Source of the DNA: Toxoplasma gondii ME49
Taxonomy: Eukaryota > Apicomplexa > Conoidasida > Eucoccidiorida > Sarcocystidae
Assembly: GCF_000006565.2 (NCBI RefSeq)
Contig: NC_031477.1
Coordinates: 1,458,043-1,522,042, forward strand
Length of the DNA stretch: 64,000 bases
Direction: 5' to 3'
Every line of letters begins with the position of its first letter. The first letter of the stretch is position 1. A program made the translations under genes and the position numbers. Below are positions 49,201 through 62,229 of this stretch, one piece after another. The notes under the pieces are model-generated. The model had not been told where the DNA came from and ran no database searches. It saw only the letters and a list, made by a program, of their open reading frames with translations.

Positions 49201-52200
49201 CTCCAGCGTCGGCGAGCTGACCTCTCCGGTACCAAGGAAACTCTGTCTCCTCCAGAGTTCTCCGCTGCAAAGGTTCACACAGAGAAGAGGGACTTCGAGA
49301 AAAGTCGGCACCTCTCCCTTCCGAGAGCCCCTCACCTCCTCTGCATGTTGTACTCCTGACATTCTTTTGTAAACCGCGTTGTCAACTGCATGCGCTCCTG
49401 TGGCTCTACGGAGGTCCGACTGCCGGCGCTTCCGACGGAGGCTGTCTCAAGTGTGTGCACCCGTCGACTGCATTCGCGTCCGAACCTCGGTTCCTGCACA
49501 GGAGAGAAGAACTCCTTGCGCTCCGGGATTCTCTTCGTGTGTCTCCCCTGTCTCTGTCTGTCGAAGCTGCCCTGCGTGGCCGCGCCTGCTGCGCTCTCTT
49601 TCTATGCTGCCCCGAAAAGACAAAGAAACGCATGTGGAGAAAGATCCGCGTCTCAGATCTGCATGCGTTTTGTAGGTGTGAATGCTCTCAAGGCTCAGTA
49701 CAACGGCGCCGAGCTCGAAGTCGTCTACAGACTCCTCGTGGATGAATACATGACAGCGAAGCCTGTGTTACTCGTCACTCCGACGGGGAAGAAATTCCGA
49801 TCGTCGGTCTGCGTTAACAAAGACGTGAGGCACTCTCTTGTTTGTTTTTATTGGCGGACTCCCCTCCGGTGAGAGATGAGAATCAACGCGTTTTTCTTTG
49901 TGTCCGCGTCAGCGACTCTTTCACTTTGTTACTCCCTCTCCTCGCCCGGTACTCCCCTTTGTTTCTTTTCTCTCTCTACTCTACCTCTATTCCATATAGT
50001 TTCTTTTCTCTCTGACTATACTCGTGTATTTCGTGTTCTCTCTACACCCTTTCTTCTTTCTGGCTGCCCTCTCTTCTCCCGCCCTTCTCTCTTTTCTCTC
50101 TCTTTTCGGCGCCGCAACTCTCTCCCTTCTATCTCTTCTGTGCCTCTATTCTTTTTCTTCTGTGTTTATGTGTGTTTCCCTCATAACCGGCGCGTCGCTG
50201 TTCTGTCCTTCTCTGTCGCTTCTCTCCTTTGTCGAAAAGGGTGCGGCGTGTCTTTGTCTTTTCCTCTTTTTTCTCAGAACATGTTTCGCCTCTTCACCTC
50301 TGCTCTGTTTCCAGACGTTGTCTTCGTTCCCTTCTTGCCCCGGAAGTCGCTTCCTCTCTCTCCGTGCTTCCTTTCGGCATTTGCTGCCTTTTCTCTTCTC
50401 AGAACTCGCGTTGCGTCTCCGTCGCTTTTCCTCGCGTTCAGACGTCGTGTGTCTTTCGGCTCTTCTTCCCTCGCTTCAGAAACTCTTCGTCACGAAGGAG
50501 ATCGACGGAGTGAACTTGGTGGACGTAGCGCTGCGCCTGAACGAAATCGCTCACATCCAGTTCGGTCGTCCTCCTTCGCTTCGTCACTTCCAGAAAGGAC
50601 AGAAAACAACGCAAGCAGATTTGGACAGTCTCTACCTCTACATCGTCTTCAAGGACAATGCGCGACGCAGCAGTGCCACGGGCCTCCGCCCTGCCCCAGG
50701 TAGGTCGACAACACTGCATGCGAGTCCAGAACTTGCTGCCAAGGAAGGCGCGCCCGAGAGCGACATCAGCCGCAAGAGAGAAAAGTACTCGAACTCTGCG
50801 TCGAGCTAATGCTTGAGCAGCGGCCGTGCTTCAACCTTGCTGGATGCAGTCCTTGGTGCGTAGCTACGACGAGGCGCCTGCTTGGAAGTCTTCTGCGTAA
50901 CCTGCAGGGTCCTTCCTCAGCTTGTCGGGGTGTCTGGTGGCTCTCGGTCTTCAGAAGCAATTGCCGACGCACCCGCGTGTGAATGGAGTTGAATATCTAC
51001 CTTTGTGCATATATATACATATATATACATATATATACATATACATATATATACATATATATTTATATATATATATATATATGCATACCGGCATATATGC
51101 AAGCAAACGTGTTCATTTTCACGGGTGTCTATGTACAGCTAAAAATATGTTGAGACATATTGCCGGGGTGTGCACAGGACTCATGTGGGGTGTTTTTATG
51201 TGGACTCTGTGGCTTTTGCGGCTGCGTTTCTGCGCCGCTCTGCATGCTTTCCTTTTTGTCTCTCGTCTTTTGCCGTCTCGAACTGTGTCGAGCTTCATGG
51301 GGACAGCGCCAGAGGGCGTACTGCAATGGTTGCGCTGCTTGCCTTTGTTTGTCTCGCTTTTCTTTACTCACGAATTTGCCTCCACTTCATCTTCTTCTCT
51401 GCACGCTTCTCTGCGTGGAGTACCTTTTTTTCTGGGTCGATGACTGTGCAATTTGTCTCAACATTTTTCTCCCGTTGCGTTTGTGTCTTGCTGCGCCGCC
51501 GTTTGCCTCGATTTGCGTCCTTCTCCGGTTGCGTGAGATGCCGTTTTCATGGCGTTCTTCTGCACCGTTTCCGCCGGCGATTTTGCGTGCGCCTCTGCAT
51601 GTATTTCCGTTTCGATTCGGCAGGTCAGCTGCCGCCTGCGGCGACGCCAGGGACGGCGGCGGGGACTCCGCAGCCGTTGACGGCGACGATCTTTTTTTCG
51701 AGTGAAGCAGAGAGAAACAGCTTCGCACTGCTTCTGCGCACCAGCTTGCGTCTTGTTAGAGGCAGCGCCCTGGGCGACTGGGAAGACACCGTTGACGACT
51801 CAGACGAGGAATACGCGAACACACCGGCTCTCGAGACGGTGGAGGAACTTTTCAGTTCTTGCAAGAGTCCAGACAGAACTGAGCATGCAGACAAATCTAG
51901 ACTCATCCAGTGCCTCACGGCCTTCGGGAAAGGCGTCGTCGTCCGCAAGGTACGCTGGACGCGCCAGAGAAGAAGAAAGCGCAGTTGAAGAAAGCACGAG
52001 GGGGAGACGGACAGGGAGAAGCGCAGGGAGACGAAGGAGGCGCAGGTGGAGAGGCAGCAAATGAGGGAGAGAGCGAAGCAAAGGGATAGAAAGGAAGAGA
52101 AAAAAAGAAGAGAAATAATGAGACAGAGACAAAGAGAGGGTAAGAAGAGAGACAAAAGACGACGTGGAGACAAATGGACATGAGAGAAGATGAGTGAGTT

Positions 52201-54566
52201 TTCTGAGCTAGAATGCGACGCGAGTTGAATGGGCACCCAAACCTCATAGGAACGAACGCCCTTTCCCGGTAGAGGAACTGAAGAGCAGCGTCAAACGGGG
52301 AGCACAAGACTCGAGAAAACAAGGCAACTGGAGGACGAACTGAGGACCTATCTAGCTACGGCTCTCTATATGTCTGTATATCTCGTATCTAGTTGCCTTT
52401 GCATATTTGTCTGTACATGCCACCGTATCTGTATTAATATATCTGTGTATCACTATCTATCTCTATTCATATTTGCTCATCTATATCTATCTGTCTGCCT
52501 GTCTACATGTACCTATCCATATCAAGTTCTCTCCAACGTTGTTTATGTGTATCTTTATCTTTCTGTCTATCTAGCTACATTCACCTCTGTCTGTCTATCT
52601 CGACTTTCTTATTTGGGAAATGACATTTGCATTTCATCCCACAACAGAGCGCAGAGAGCACCTGCGGCTGCGGTGGAAAGACAGAATGATCTGCACCGAA
52701 ACGTTTTTGACTTTTCTAGTCAGACAGCGAAAGGCTCTCGTTTCCTGTTCTTTATTTTGAAACGAATTTCCCCGCTTTGGATAGACGCCCCGATTGCATG
52801 CGCGCTGTCATCTGCACATGCAGGAGCCCCGTCATCCGCTGTTTATGTTTATCGCGTTCATTCTCTCGGCTGAATTTATCTGAGGGCGATTCAGAACCGA
52901 GTGTGTCTTCAAACTGGAGTTTTTTCAAGGTTCGCACCCGCGTATATGCGTGCAGGCTACCTCGAAGGGGACGTTCGTCGTTCGTCGCCTTTCTGTCGTA
53001 GGCGCGTCTCTCCAGCTTTTTTCTCTCAAGAGCAACAAGGGACAAGTCGTTGGTGTCTTCGACGACGTTCTTGTAAGCACTGTGGGGAAAGTGGACATCT
53101 GTAGAAAACCTCGCTTCGGCACAAGAGCCTTTTCTCTGAAATCCATTTGCCTCCCGCGCGGTCCTCTTCACTTGGCAAAGCAATTTTGCGAGAAAAGTGT
53201 CTACTCCGGTTTTTTTGGCGAAGTCCAACTCGGACCCTCCCGTGGATCAGCTTCGATGTTTCGCTGAAAAGCGTTAGCTGCGACAAATTGTAGGTGCAGC
53301 ACACAGGCGGCCAGATAGGGAACCTTCGAAGGACTCCAGATACGCCTCTGTCTGGAGTCTGTTCGAGCTCGGAGTTCTCTGTATTCATTCTTGTTCGCTG
53401 GGCTGCATTTCTCGAACGCAAGCCTCGGTTGGTAGTCCTTGTTCTGGTTATGCATGCTCTTCACCGGACTCTCGTGCTCCAGTAACTGCGGTCTTGTGCG
53501 CCGCAGCGACCTTCTCGAGGGCCGGCAGCCAACCCACCGGAAACCAGAGCAGAACAAAACGCGAAGCGAAGGAGTGTATGGAACTGTTCTCAGCGTATTG
53601 CCTTTTTCTGTGTACCCCCACAAGGCTGGAAGACACGTTCTTTGAGCGCTAGCCAGTCCTTCGTTTCTTCTTCCAAGCTGCAGCAGGAGACTCGCGAAGA
53701 ATACCTCCGAAGGAAGTTCGTTTCACAGACGCACTTGCGCATCTGCATGGGTGGACTCGATGGAACAACCACTTTGGCCGTTCGTGCATGTCGATTCAAA
53801 ACTCGTCTGTGCGCGGCTTGGTTGTCGACAGCGGCGGGGGGTGTGCGAGGAGCTGTGCGTTGCTTGAGTTCCGTTTCGCGGTTTATCGTGTCATGCCGTG
53901 TGTACTCCTCTGGATAGGCCGTGGTCCCCGGTCAAGACGACGACAGCTTTCGCGAAGTCGCGAAGAAAGAGCAACTGCCGCCGGCCTCGCTGTGCGCCGT
54001 CGTCAAACTCACAGATCACTCATTCGCCCTCAGTTTCCCGTAAGTCTCGCCGGAAGAGTTCAGCGGAGCACCCAACAACAAGCAAGAGAAAATGACTTCT
54101 TCTCACACGCACAAAATGCCACACTGTTTCCGTTCACATCATCGCTATGTCGACATGCAAGATGTATGCACAGATATACAGAGGCAAGCATGTGCACATG
54201 TGTGCCTGCATGAATATATATATATATATATATATGTACATATGTATATATGTTTATGTGTGTATCTGTTTGTATGTGTGCACACATGCTCGTGTGGATA
54301 TATTTTATACATGGAGCTACGTGTGCATATCGGTATATATAGGTATATCTGTATCTTCATGAATATACACATATAATATATGTATGTATCTTAACAGAGT
54401 TTTCTGTGTTGTGTGTGTGTGAACGCTGTGACTCAGGACGGAGACAGTACGAGACGACTTTGTGTTTATGATGAATCATCTGGAAGAAAGCGACGAGGTG
54501 CTGCGCTACATCGACGACGGTTCGCAGTCGGAGCCGAGCTGCGACCGTCGGCCAGGCAGCAAGTAG
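46241..54566 (+). CDS. hypothetical protein with two PH-like regions, 13 exons, 592 aa
   Basis: Not a recognised named family. Exons: 46241-46275, 46671-46797, 47324-47416, 47668-47730, 47972-48122, 48937-49017, 49676-49824, 50480-50699, 51624-51949, 52956-53072, 53678-53842, 53918-54039, 54437-54566. Phases agree and the sum is 1779 nt. Start MAPPTVAEYAEG follows a purine-rich context. Two stretches look like the end of PH domains, a beta strand followed by the C-terminal helix: ATIFFSSEAERNSFALLLRT (exon 9) and ALSFPTETVRDDFVFMMNHL (exons 12-13). The second is preceded by GTFVVRRLSVVGASLQLFSL, like PH strands 1-3. An acidic linker (DWEDTVDDSDEEY) lies between them. No signal peptide or membrane span is seen, so a membrane-lipid or protein-binding peripheral role is a guess. 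Exon 53678-53842 is the weakest, with a poor donor and an alternative reading frame. Confidence 0.7.
46860..46982. repeat. TA-rich microsatellite in an intron
   Basis: CATACAAATACACATA followed by TATACATA runs, in the second intron of the PH-like protein gene. Confidence 0.88.
48310..48440. repeat. (GATA)/(TAGA)n and (TA)n tract in an intron
   Basis: ATAGATAGATAGATATG steps followed by a TA run, in the intron between exons 5 and 6 of the PH-like protein gene. Confidence 0.88.
51008..51085. repeat. TA-rich microsatellite in an intron
   Basis: Repeated ATATATACAT units, in the intron between exons 8 and 9 of the PH-like protein gene. Confidence 0.9.
52360..52620. repeat. degenerate (TCTA)/(TCTG)n tract in an intron
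   Basis: About 260 bp dominated by CTATCTATCTGTCTG-like steps, in the intron between exons 9 and 10 of the PH-like protein gene. Confidence 0.75.
54150..54380. repeat. TA/TG-rich tract in an intron
   Basis: Mixed TATATA, GTATGTGTG and ATACACATA steps in the last intron of the PH-like protein gene. Confidence 0.8.
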
Positions 54567-57500
54567 GGTGGATATCGTGGATCGGCATCCCTCTGCCGCC
54601 ACCAGAGTTTCAAAAGCGTCTTTCGAAGGTTTCGCCGAGACCAGAAGCGGCTCAACGTGTGTCGGACATGTGCATAAAAAGGATGCCGGGGGCGGTCGAC
54701 CCTCCACGAGTTAGGCGAGTGAGAGACGCAGAGGCCCGCAGCAATTCAGGAAAAGGTGATTTTACTGCGCGGCATTAAGGTGGAAATGAGACAGAGATGC
54801 AGAAGCGAAGGAAGCGAGAGAGAAACGCGTGAAAAAAGTCGGAAAATGAAGGTCGAAGCGCAGACATGGATCTTTCGGGGCGGCCGCCACGTTTGACGGG
54901 TTTCTGTGTTTCGTCTTTGAAAGACACAAAAGTGGGTTGGGGTGAACCGCGCGTTTCGGCTTTTCGTAATTTGGCTTCTTGGACGTTTTTTTTTTCTAGA
55001 GGTCAGAAGCTCCGCTGCGTCCCCTGATGAAGCCTTTTGTTGATCCCAATATTGCCTTCCCGTTTGTGTGGGGAAATTGTCAACCTCTTGCGATTCCATG
55101 TACACCCCAGCCTACCGTTTTTCACTGCGTTTGTCACCACAATCTCGTCGAGAAAACGAGACATTTGAATCGAATATCATGCGAGCAGAAACGACGCTGC
55201 AATAGGCAGGAAAGCGAAACGCTTGCCTGAAAAGCAAAGCGAGAGAAGCAACAGGCTGCCGGTAAACGTGAAGGCAAATCCGCGCGCTGCGTCGCGACGC
55301 TTGTGGCAGTGACGGCACTCACAAAAAGACAGATATCTGTGATAAGCAGTCAGACGCAGCCACAGAGAGCTTCTGTTTTAGAAAATTTGAAAAATCACAC
55401 ATTCTGTACAAGGTTCGCTCGTTCTTTTCTGCTGGACGGCAACGATCCACCTAGTTTGTCGCCGTAACGAGGGTGGTCTGTTCAGCTCTCGGTTACTATC
55501 CTATCTATATGTATATATACATTCTTTAATGGAGCAGATTCTATCGTGACTGTACAGGGAGAGATGGTAAGAAGGCGTCGATAGAAGAAGTTAAGGGAGG
55601 AAACATCACTGTCGCTTGCTGTAGACGGAAGGGTCCACGCTAGCGGGACCGTGATAGAGCGTTCCTGTAAAAAAGTTTTGGTATAAGACACTGAAACTCC
55701 TGATGGGCCTATCCGCGGGTCGCATCGCTCGACAGGGTCTCAAGAGATTGATTTCCAATTGTGAGTGGTTTTTCAAAAACAAAAGTCAAGTGTCGCGGCT
55801 CCTCTAATTTGTACAACACTCGGGCGACTCTTGCAACACCTTCAGATAGAAGCACCGCGAGGCCTTACGACGCCTCTTACTTTGAACCAAGTGGTTTTGA
55901 CGGCTTTTCAATTGCCAGATCAGGTGGTAACACACAAAATCCCGTTTTCTTGTTTCAGTTTAACCATTCGGTGCACGGCGTCAAGCTGCGGACTCGTTCT
56001 GTTACGTGCCAACGACGCTTCCGCTAGGTGCAACAGTGAACCAAAAACTGCATTCCTTCGTTTCTAGAGATGCAGAATGAATTCTAGCGTTGCCAACTGC
56101 TTTGCAGTGAGAGTAGACTCATTCTACTTCCTGCCCACTGCCTCGCCTCCTGTGTCGACATTCACCATATGACAGCGGGGGCGTCGTGTACAGCAGTCAT
56201 ACAGAACTTGGTGTTCTGTATCACATAGATGGGATCATCCTTAGTATCCTAGGTGCGACGGTGTGCGTCTTTCCTCTTTTCCTTCGATTAGAGTTATCCA
56301 GTCCTGAAGCGCAGATCAGCTGCACAGAAGCAACATCTACTGCAATGCGACAATTACAATACAGCATCCCAGGTCCTCCAGTGTCCTGGTTTATTCGATT
56401 TGAGTTCTACTCGATTTAAGTTACACCGTCCTGGACAGTAGATAATCTGTACAGAAACAATATGTAGTAATTACAGTACAGAGTCTATAATGTGGCCATT
56501 ACCATTTACGGTCTTGCTGTCATGTTTATGTTCTTTGTGTCGGCTTTGCCCAGGGGATATCGCTCACGTTTCGACTTCTGCACACGTGGGGATGTGCGAT
56601 CCCCTCTGCAGACTGTAGCGAGAAATGCGCGACGGCGGCGGGGTGGAACACGCAGGCCAAAACTGTGCATCAGTGAACTTGCTTTTCCTCTTTGCTCTTA
56701 AGTTCTCCCCTTCCTGTGTGCGCAGGTCCCGTTCATGCTTTGTAGCTCTGCACCCGACCGTGGGCGACCGAGACACGCGAGAGCGGGTCTCCGCCCTCTA
56801 CGCGTGTTTCTCGATTTCGTTCCGCTTTTCTGCAGCTTCATTTCACGAGTTTGAGTGTTCACGACAAACGCTCAAGTCTATTGCCTTCATGGGAACCGGG
56901 AAAGGGCAAAGAATCTACGCAGTTTCGCCGGTTCAGTACTGAGTGGGCCAAGCAACGGGGAGCTTCTTTGGCGCCGGCTACGCGACACGCCCGCGAGCAA
57001 AAAACGGAGAAACGTGCTACGTATCCTCGCCCACTTAAGCGAAGAACATGCCGCTGTCCGGCCACCATCGTTTCGCGCGAAAAACTCCAACTGAAGAGCG
57101 CGACAAACCTTAGCTGGACCGCGGAGAACCACCGAACCCCCTGATTCTCATCTCGGCGCGGTGTACGTACACCGCAGCTGCGCCTCCCCGGTTCGCTGTC
57201 CGGGTTTAGAGGCCGAGTCGTGTGCGGCTTACCGTATACGGATTTTCTTTTCTTCCGTGCAGACATTCGTTTTTGTCTTTCCGTTGCGTTGCTGCATTCT
57301 CCCTCTTCGCTCTGGTTATTCGATCCCCGATTTTCGCTGCGAAACTCGTTGGTTTATCGCTCCTGCGTCCGCTCCCGTTCGCTGGCGCTAGATGGCCACC
57401 CCTCGCGTTTGGCATTGACTCTGCAAGGGAGGTTGAGCCAGTTTTTGACTCTACTCTTCTCTGCTTTCTGTTTTTTCCTCCGGAGGAAGCCAACTAGCGG

Positions 57501-58287
57501 AGACTTTGCGGGGAATTCTCTTTGCGGCGTTGTTGGAAGTTCGTGCGCGCTCCAGCACTGGCGGTGAGCTGGTTTGTCGCTTCTGCGCGCATGCGCCAGG
57601 ATTCTTCTACAGCGGCGAGAACCCGCAACGACTGCTGTGCTTTTACCGGAGTTAAACACGCAGTTGTCTTACTTCGCACCCCCTCCCGATCTCGGTTCTT
57701 TTCATTTCGTTCCGTGAATTCGCTTCCCCCCTTGCAGCTCCCGTTCCCCGCCTCCTCGCCGGCGCCGCTGTGTAGCTCCGCTGCACCGCGCCCGCTTTTC
57801 TGGTCATTTTCTCTCTTCGTCTATTGCGGCGTCTTCACTGTTCGTCTCCGTCAGGGCGTTTGTCCTCGAGGCTGTCGACAACCTGCGCTTGTATCAGGGA
57901 AGGGGGGCAGAGAAACTCAGAGGAAAGACCCATTTTTCGACCCGCTGTCGTCTCCCGTTGGCTGCCACGCTCCTTTTCTCTACTTCAAGCTCCCAAGTTC
58001 TACTAAGACTCGGTTCTCGTGGCTTGTCGTGACCTTGCAGTCTCTCCGTCTTGTTTGTTTCTGTCTTGCCTGTGTTCCGTCAAAGTCGTGTTTTTCCCGA
58101 ACCCCCTCTCCTCTGCCACTTCCGCGTTCAAGCATTTACCTCTCGCCTGCTTCTCAAACTCGCTGTAACCCTGTGCGCTTCGACCTGGGTGGGTCTCGTT
58201 GCCTCCAACGAGAGTTTCAGGTCTCATTCTTTCTTTCACCCTCGCCTCTCGTGTCTCCTAAGCGACGTCCCCTACTCCCCAGTCACC
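54567..58287. other. intergenic region between the PH-like and thioredoxin-fold genes
   Basis: No gene is supported over 3.7 kb. It should contain the 3' UTR of the upstream gene and the promoter and 5' UTR of the downstream one. A full GGTGTACGTACACC palindrome lies at 57160-57173. The open frame at 57522-58382 overlaps the next start in another frame and is Ser/Arg/Phe-rich; it is probably 5' leader. Confidence 0.5.
57160..57173. repeat. perfect 14-bp palindrome GGTGTACGTACACC
   Basis: A perfect copy of the dispersed palindrome, about 1.1 kb upstream of the thioredoxin-fold gene start. It is the clearest full-length copy outside a coding exon. Confidence 0.9.
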
Positions 58288-60668
58288 ATGTCAGACACCG
58301 AAGAAGTTCCCCTGGAGGAGATAGCCGAAGAAGAGGAAGTAGAAGCTGGGGAAGCCGAAGCAGAAGAGCAGGGCGGCGATGAAGAAGGTGACGAAGGGGA
58401 GGAATTCGAAGAGGAAGTAAGCGGCGACGTGGAGGCGGAGGCTGCGGATGTTTCGGCGGCGCCCGACGCCGGGCTCGGCTACGTCGAGGCCCCGGACACG
58501 GGCGAAGTGGCAGAGATCATTCTCGTCACAACTTCTCTCGGGAGCATTCGGAGGCAGTTTTTCTCCAGTCAGAGACTCAAGAACTTTCTCGACTGCAAGG
58601 GCGTCGTCTACGTCATCATCGACTCAAACAGAGACACGAGCAGTGCGAAGAGTAAGTGCAGGCGGTTTCGGCAGCATTGGCCTTCGAAAAAGCACACACA
58701 CAGGCGAACTTGTGCACTTTAAGCTGGCGCTTCAACTGCACAGAGTGCAAAAGCCGAGCTGCCCGCACAGCTGTGGGAGTGAGGCGTCGCGAGGGGCGTA
58801 GTGATCCCCGGATGGGTAGGAGACGGTGTACGCACACCGAAAGGGACGCTGAGCCTGTACACGTCAGGCGAAACAGGTGAACTGAAAAAGTCTCTGCTTT
58901 TTTATTCCGCGGAACGAACACAGGCAGCCTATGCCCTGGAAGAGGAGCGAACCCTGAGAAGAGCGCACGATTGGGAGCGATCGTGTCCCTGTGGCCAGCG
59001 TGTATGTACACCCGAGGAGTGTCAAGGTGCACGAGTGGCTTTCTTGAGAGATACCGGAGAAGCAGAGCAGTGTAACAGTGTGCGTTTCGTCTTCAGTGGC
59101 GACTGGAGAGCTGCTGGTTTTTGGCTTTTTCGAAGGAAGCCTCCAGGTGCACTGGCTGAGTTGCGTCGTCTCTCCTCCGGCTTTCTTGCAGATCTGAAAG
59201 ACGTCGAACTTTTCAAGGAATGGAAGGCCAACCGAATTCTGAAGGCGACGGAAGAGACGGAGTTCAGTTCAGAGCCAGAAGGTATGTCGCGTGCATCTTG
59301 TTTCCAGTTTCTGGGAGGACACAAGTATGGAGCTGCGCTTCTGCTCCCATGCATCCGGTCAGCATGCCCCCGTCTTCAGTCTGTTTGTAGACCGCTTTTG
59401 CGCCGCTCGATCTACAGGAGCCACGATCGTCGACCTGTCGGTCTGCATGACCCCAAGACTCTCTGACCTTCGATTTGTTTTCCCCCTCACACAACGGCGC
59501 CGCACTCTTGACAGCTCTACGTACGCATGCGTCGAATTCTCTACATGAGTATTGGTATAATGACGAATCTGCATTGTCTAGGCCCAGGTTCTGCACACGA
59601 GGGACTGTGGGCGCGGTGGTGCTACACTTTCGAGTCTTCGCGCTCCACGTTTCTGTTTGCGATAGCGGGAGCGTGTTGTTTCCTTTCTGCTTGTGATGTT
59701 TCGCTTCAGTTATTATCCCTCAGGTGCTCGTCGACGGTGTCTTCGTCGGCGATGAGACTGTGGTCCAGGACTTCGAGGAAGATGGAGACCTTGGTAAGGC
59801 GCATCGGCTTATCAACGGAGACAGCTCGTTGGGGCCGTCGACTCACGTGAATCTAGACACCTTTCACACACGAACGCACATTTTTATCTGCACGAATAAA
59901 ACATCTTTGTGCACTTGTACGTCGCTGAAAGACTTGATCTTGCAGACGACATGCAGAGTCTCGAATAACATAGGAACTCCGCATCAAATGGAAGCAGGAC
60001 TGTGCAAGCACGCATGTATATATTTGCCTATCTTCATATAAATATACATATATATATTTATACATGGGCTGTGTGCCGTAGTGTAGTCGTATGCAAATGC
60101 GTGTCTTTGTGGGTGTTTGCTTTTTCAAGAAGACTCACAGGGAAAAGAAAACACATTTTTCATCGATGTTTCTCATTTTTGTCTCGGTCGCTTCATGGAT
60201 ATCGAGGTCTCCGATTTGTGAAGTGTCTGTACATCGAGCTGTCTACATCGAGCGCACGGCCACATGGACATTGGTGGATTTGCGTGTGAAATGCGTAGAT
60301 TCCCCGGAGGAAGGATGAGAGAGCTGAAGCGAAAAAAAAGTTTGGATGGGTTCTCAGTTTAAACGTTTCTCCGCTGTTTCTGCCCAGATTGGATTTTCTC
60401 GCGCGCGGCCTGTCCGGCGTGTCTGCACGAGAAGCCGCCGGACGCCCCGTCGTGTCCCTCTTGCGGCGTCACCTATCGTTCGCTCATTCCAGCGCAGTAC
60501 ATTGCGGAGGCGCAAGTGATTCAAATGCTGCAGGGATGCCCATACAATGGAGAAGAAGGAGAAGAGAAAGACTCGAAAGAGCGGTGGGCTGCCTCGCCTT
60601 CCTTCGAGGGCGGAGTCGACCTCGGCACCTTCGAAGAAGGCGAAGAGCCGCAGGCAGAGGAGGAGTAA
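58288..60668 (+). CDS. thioredoxin-fold (SH3BGRL/glutaredoxin-like) protein with C-terminal zinc-ribbon-like motif
   Basis: Exons: 58288-58651, 59192-59281, 59710-59793, 60388-60668; phases agree, 272 residues. Residues 1-75 are strongly acidic. A thioredoxin-like fold follows: strand EIILVTTSLGSIRRQF, where the family's redox CXXC is absent as in SH3BGRL proteins; then GVVYVIIDSNRD; then the cis-proline strand IIPQVLVDGVFVGD (P155) and the helix FEEDGDLDWIF. Right after it come two cysteine pairs, CPAC (188-191) and CPSC (202-205), spaced like a small zinc ribbon, and then an acidic tail. Without active-site cysteines it is more likely a binding or adaptor protein than a reductase. The fusion of this fold with the Cys4 motif is inferred from the predicted splicing. 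Localisation is not evident; there is no signal peptide. Confidence 0.8.
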
Positions 60669-61764
60669 GCGGCCGAAGACTGGGCACCGGACGAAAAGCG
60701 AGTCGGAGAGGTCCCAGGAGCATTTTCAGTGGTCACCGGCGTCATCCAGACACCGACGCACGGAGTGGGGGGAGAGAGACGCACACAGCGACGTGAAAGA
60801 CGAAAACCTAGAGAGACCACGACGTGGAAAGGGGGAGGGGAAAGCAGAGAAAGGATGAAAGAGAGAGAGATAGAGAGATCAGCGAATCCAACGCGAGTGA
60901 GCAAAAAGAGACTCGATGAAAGTCGACAAGACAGGAAAGCACAGAACGTCAGGAGAAAAAACTTTCTGTGCAAAGCCGAGAGAGCGCGAACGAGAGCAGG
61001 GCTACATGAGCCTTGTCGTCAACAACCGAGAGTGTCCTTTTGGCATGCGCGCGCCGTCTCTGTGTACGCGCGCGTGTTTATCGACTTTTCTGCGTGTCGA
61101 GCTGAAAACCGACTTCCTTGTCGAAATGTCTCTTGCACACAAAGGAGAGATGGTGGATGTAGAGACGGCCTATGTTGAAGGCGAAGACTCTCGTCTCTCC
61201 TAGCTGCATGTGCTACGTAGCAATAACAAAGAGAGGGAAAGGGGAGACTCAAGCGCCTCTCTCCTGTACACGTACTCCCCACTGCGTCAACCCCGCAGTC
61301 AAGGCCTACGCGAAGCATGAGACATCTGCGGCCTCGTGGAAAACGCGGTCCATGCTCTGAAACCCAGCACACTGTTTAATAAGAGTTTAAACCGTCTCTG
61401 TCATGAGAACAAAGGCAAACCATCCCGCGCGTTTTCACTTGCTTTAAAAAGGAAAAAAACGCGAAACGCGTTCCCAACTTCCATTCCTCGGACAATTTCT
61501 CTGCGCAGAGAGACCGACGCCAACACCTCTCTGCTTCTCTCCATCCCCCTCTTCTCTCTTCTCTATGCCAGCAATGATACTTACCTTCATATATATATAT
61601 ATATATATATACATATATCTATATGTGTACATGTATAGATACATCCATATGCATGTGAACATCTGTGCATTTGTCTGCACATATGCATATAGACATTTAT
61701 AGACGGTTACACATCCAACGCACATACAAACAAACACAAGACCGTATGCATGTATACATCTGCA

Positions 61765-61819
<55 letters not shown>

Positions 61820-62229
61820 GTCGGTGTATGTTTTGAGATGAGAAGTGGAGAGATGGAATTAGAGCGTTGCGCTTGGCAGCAAAGAGCGAGAGGTCGTGGA
61901 GCGTGGAGAGACAGACGCAGAACGCGTTTCGATATTTGAAAGAAAAAAAACTGAGGCAGGTGGCGAGAAAAGTAGAGAGACGTAGACCCAAAGGAAGGCG
62001 ACGAAATAAAGAAATAATAGATGAGAAGACGCAGAGCAGCAGACGGCCTTTTAGGAAGAGGGAGACTTCCGAGCACGGAAAGAACACGCAGTTCTTGAGG
62101 GTAGCAGGTATGATTAGGACAATCTGTGCGCAGACAGCAATCTTCTGCTCGAATTTTGACCTGAAAGTTCTGGACTTTATCCCCTCGAATGTCGTGTAGA
62201 CATCCGGAGAGTTGTTTCCTTGTAATTTA
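60669..62229. other. convergent intergenic region (3' UTRs)
   Basis: It lies between the ends of the thioredoxin-fold gene (+) and the ClC gene (-). No gene is supported; open frames are short and Arg-rich. TA tracts lie at 61588-61620 and 61768-61816. Confidence 0.6.
61588..61825. repeat. two TA-rich microsatellites
   Basis: A TA run at about 61590-61620 with ATACATCC-type flanks, and a longer near-pure TA run at about 61768-61816, in the convergent 3' region. Confidence 0.9.

Noticed and set aside
57522..58382. Open frame of 286 codons overlapping the start of the thioredoxin-fold gene
   Set aside because: It overlaps the real start in another frame and is low complexity; more likely 5' leader.
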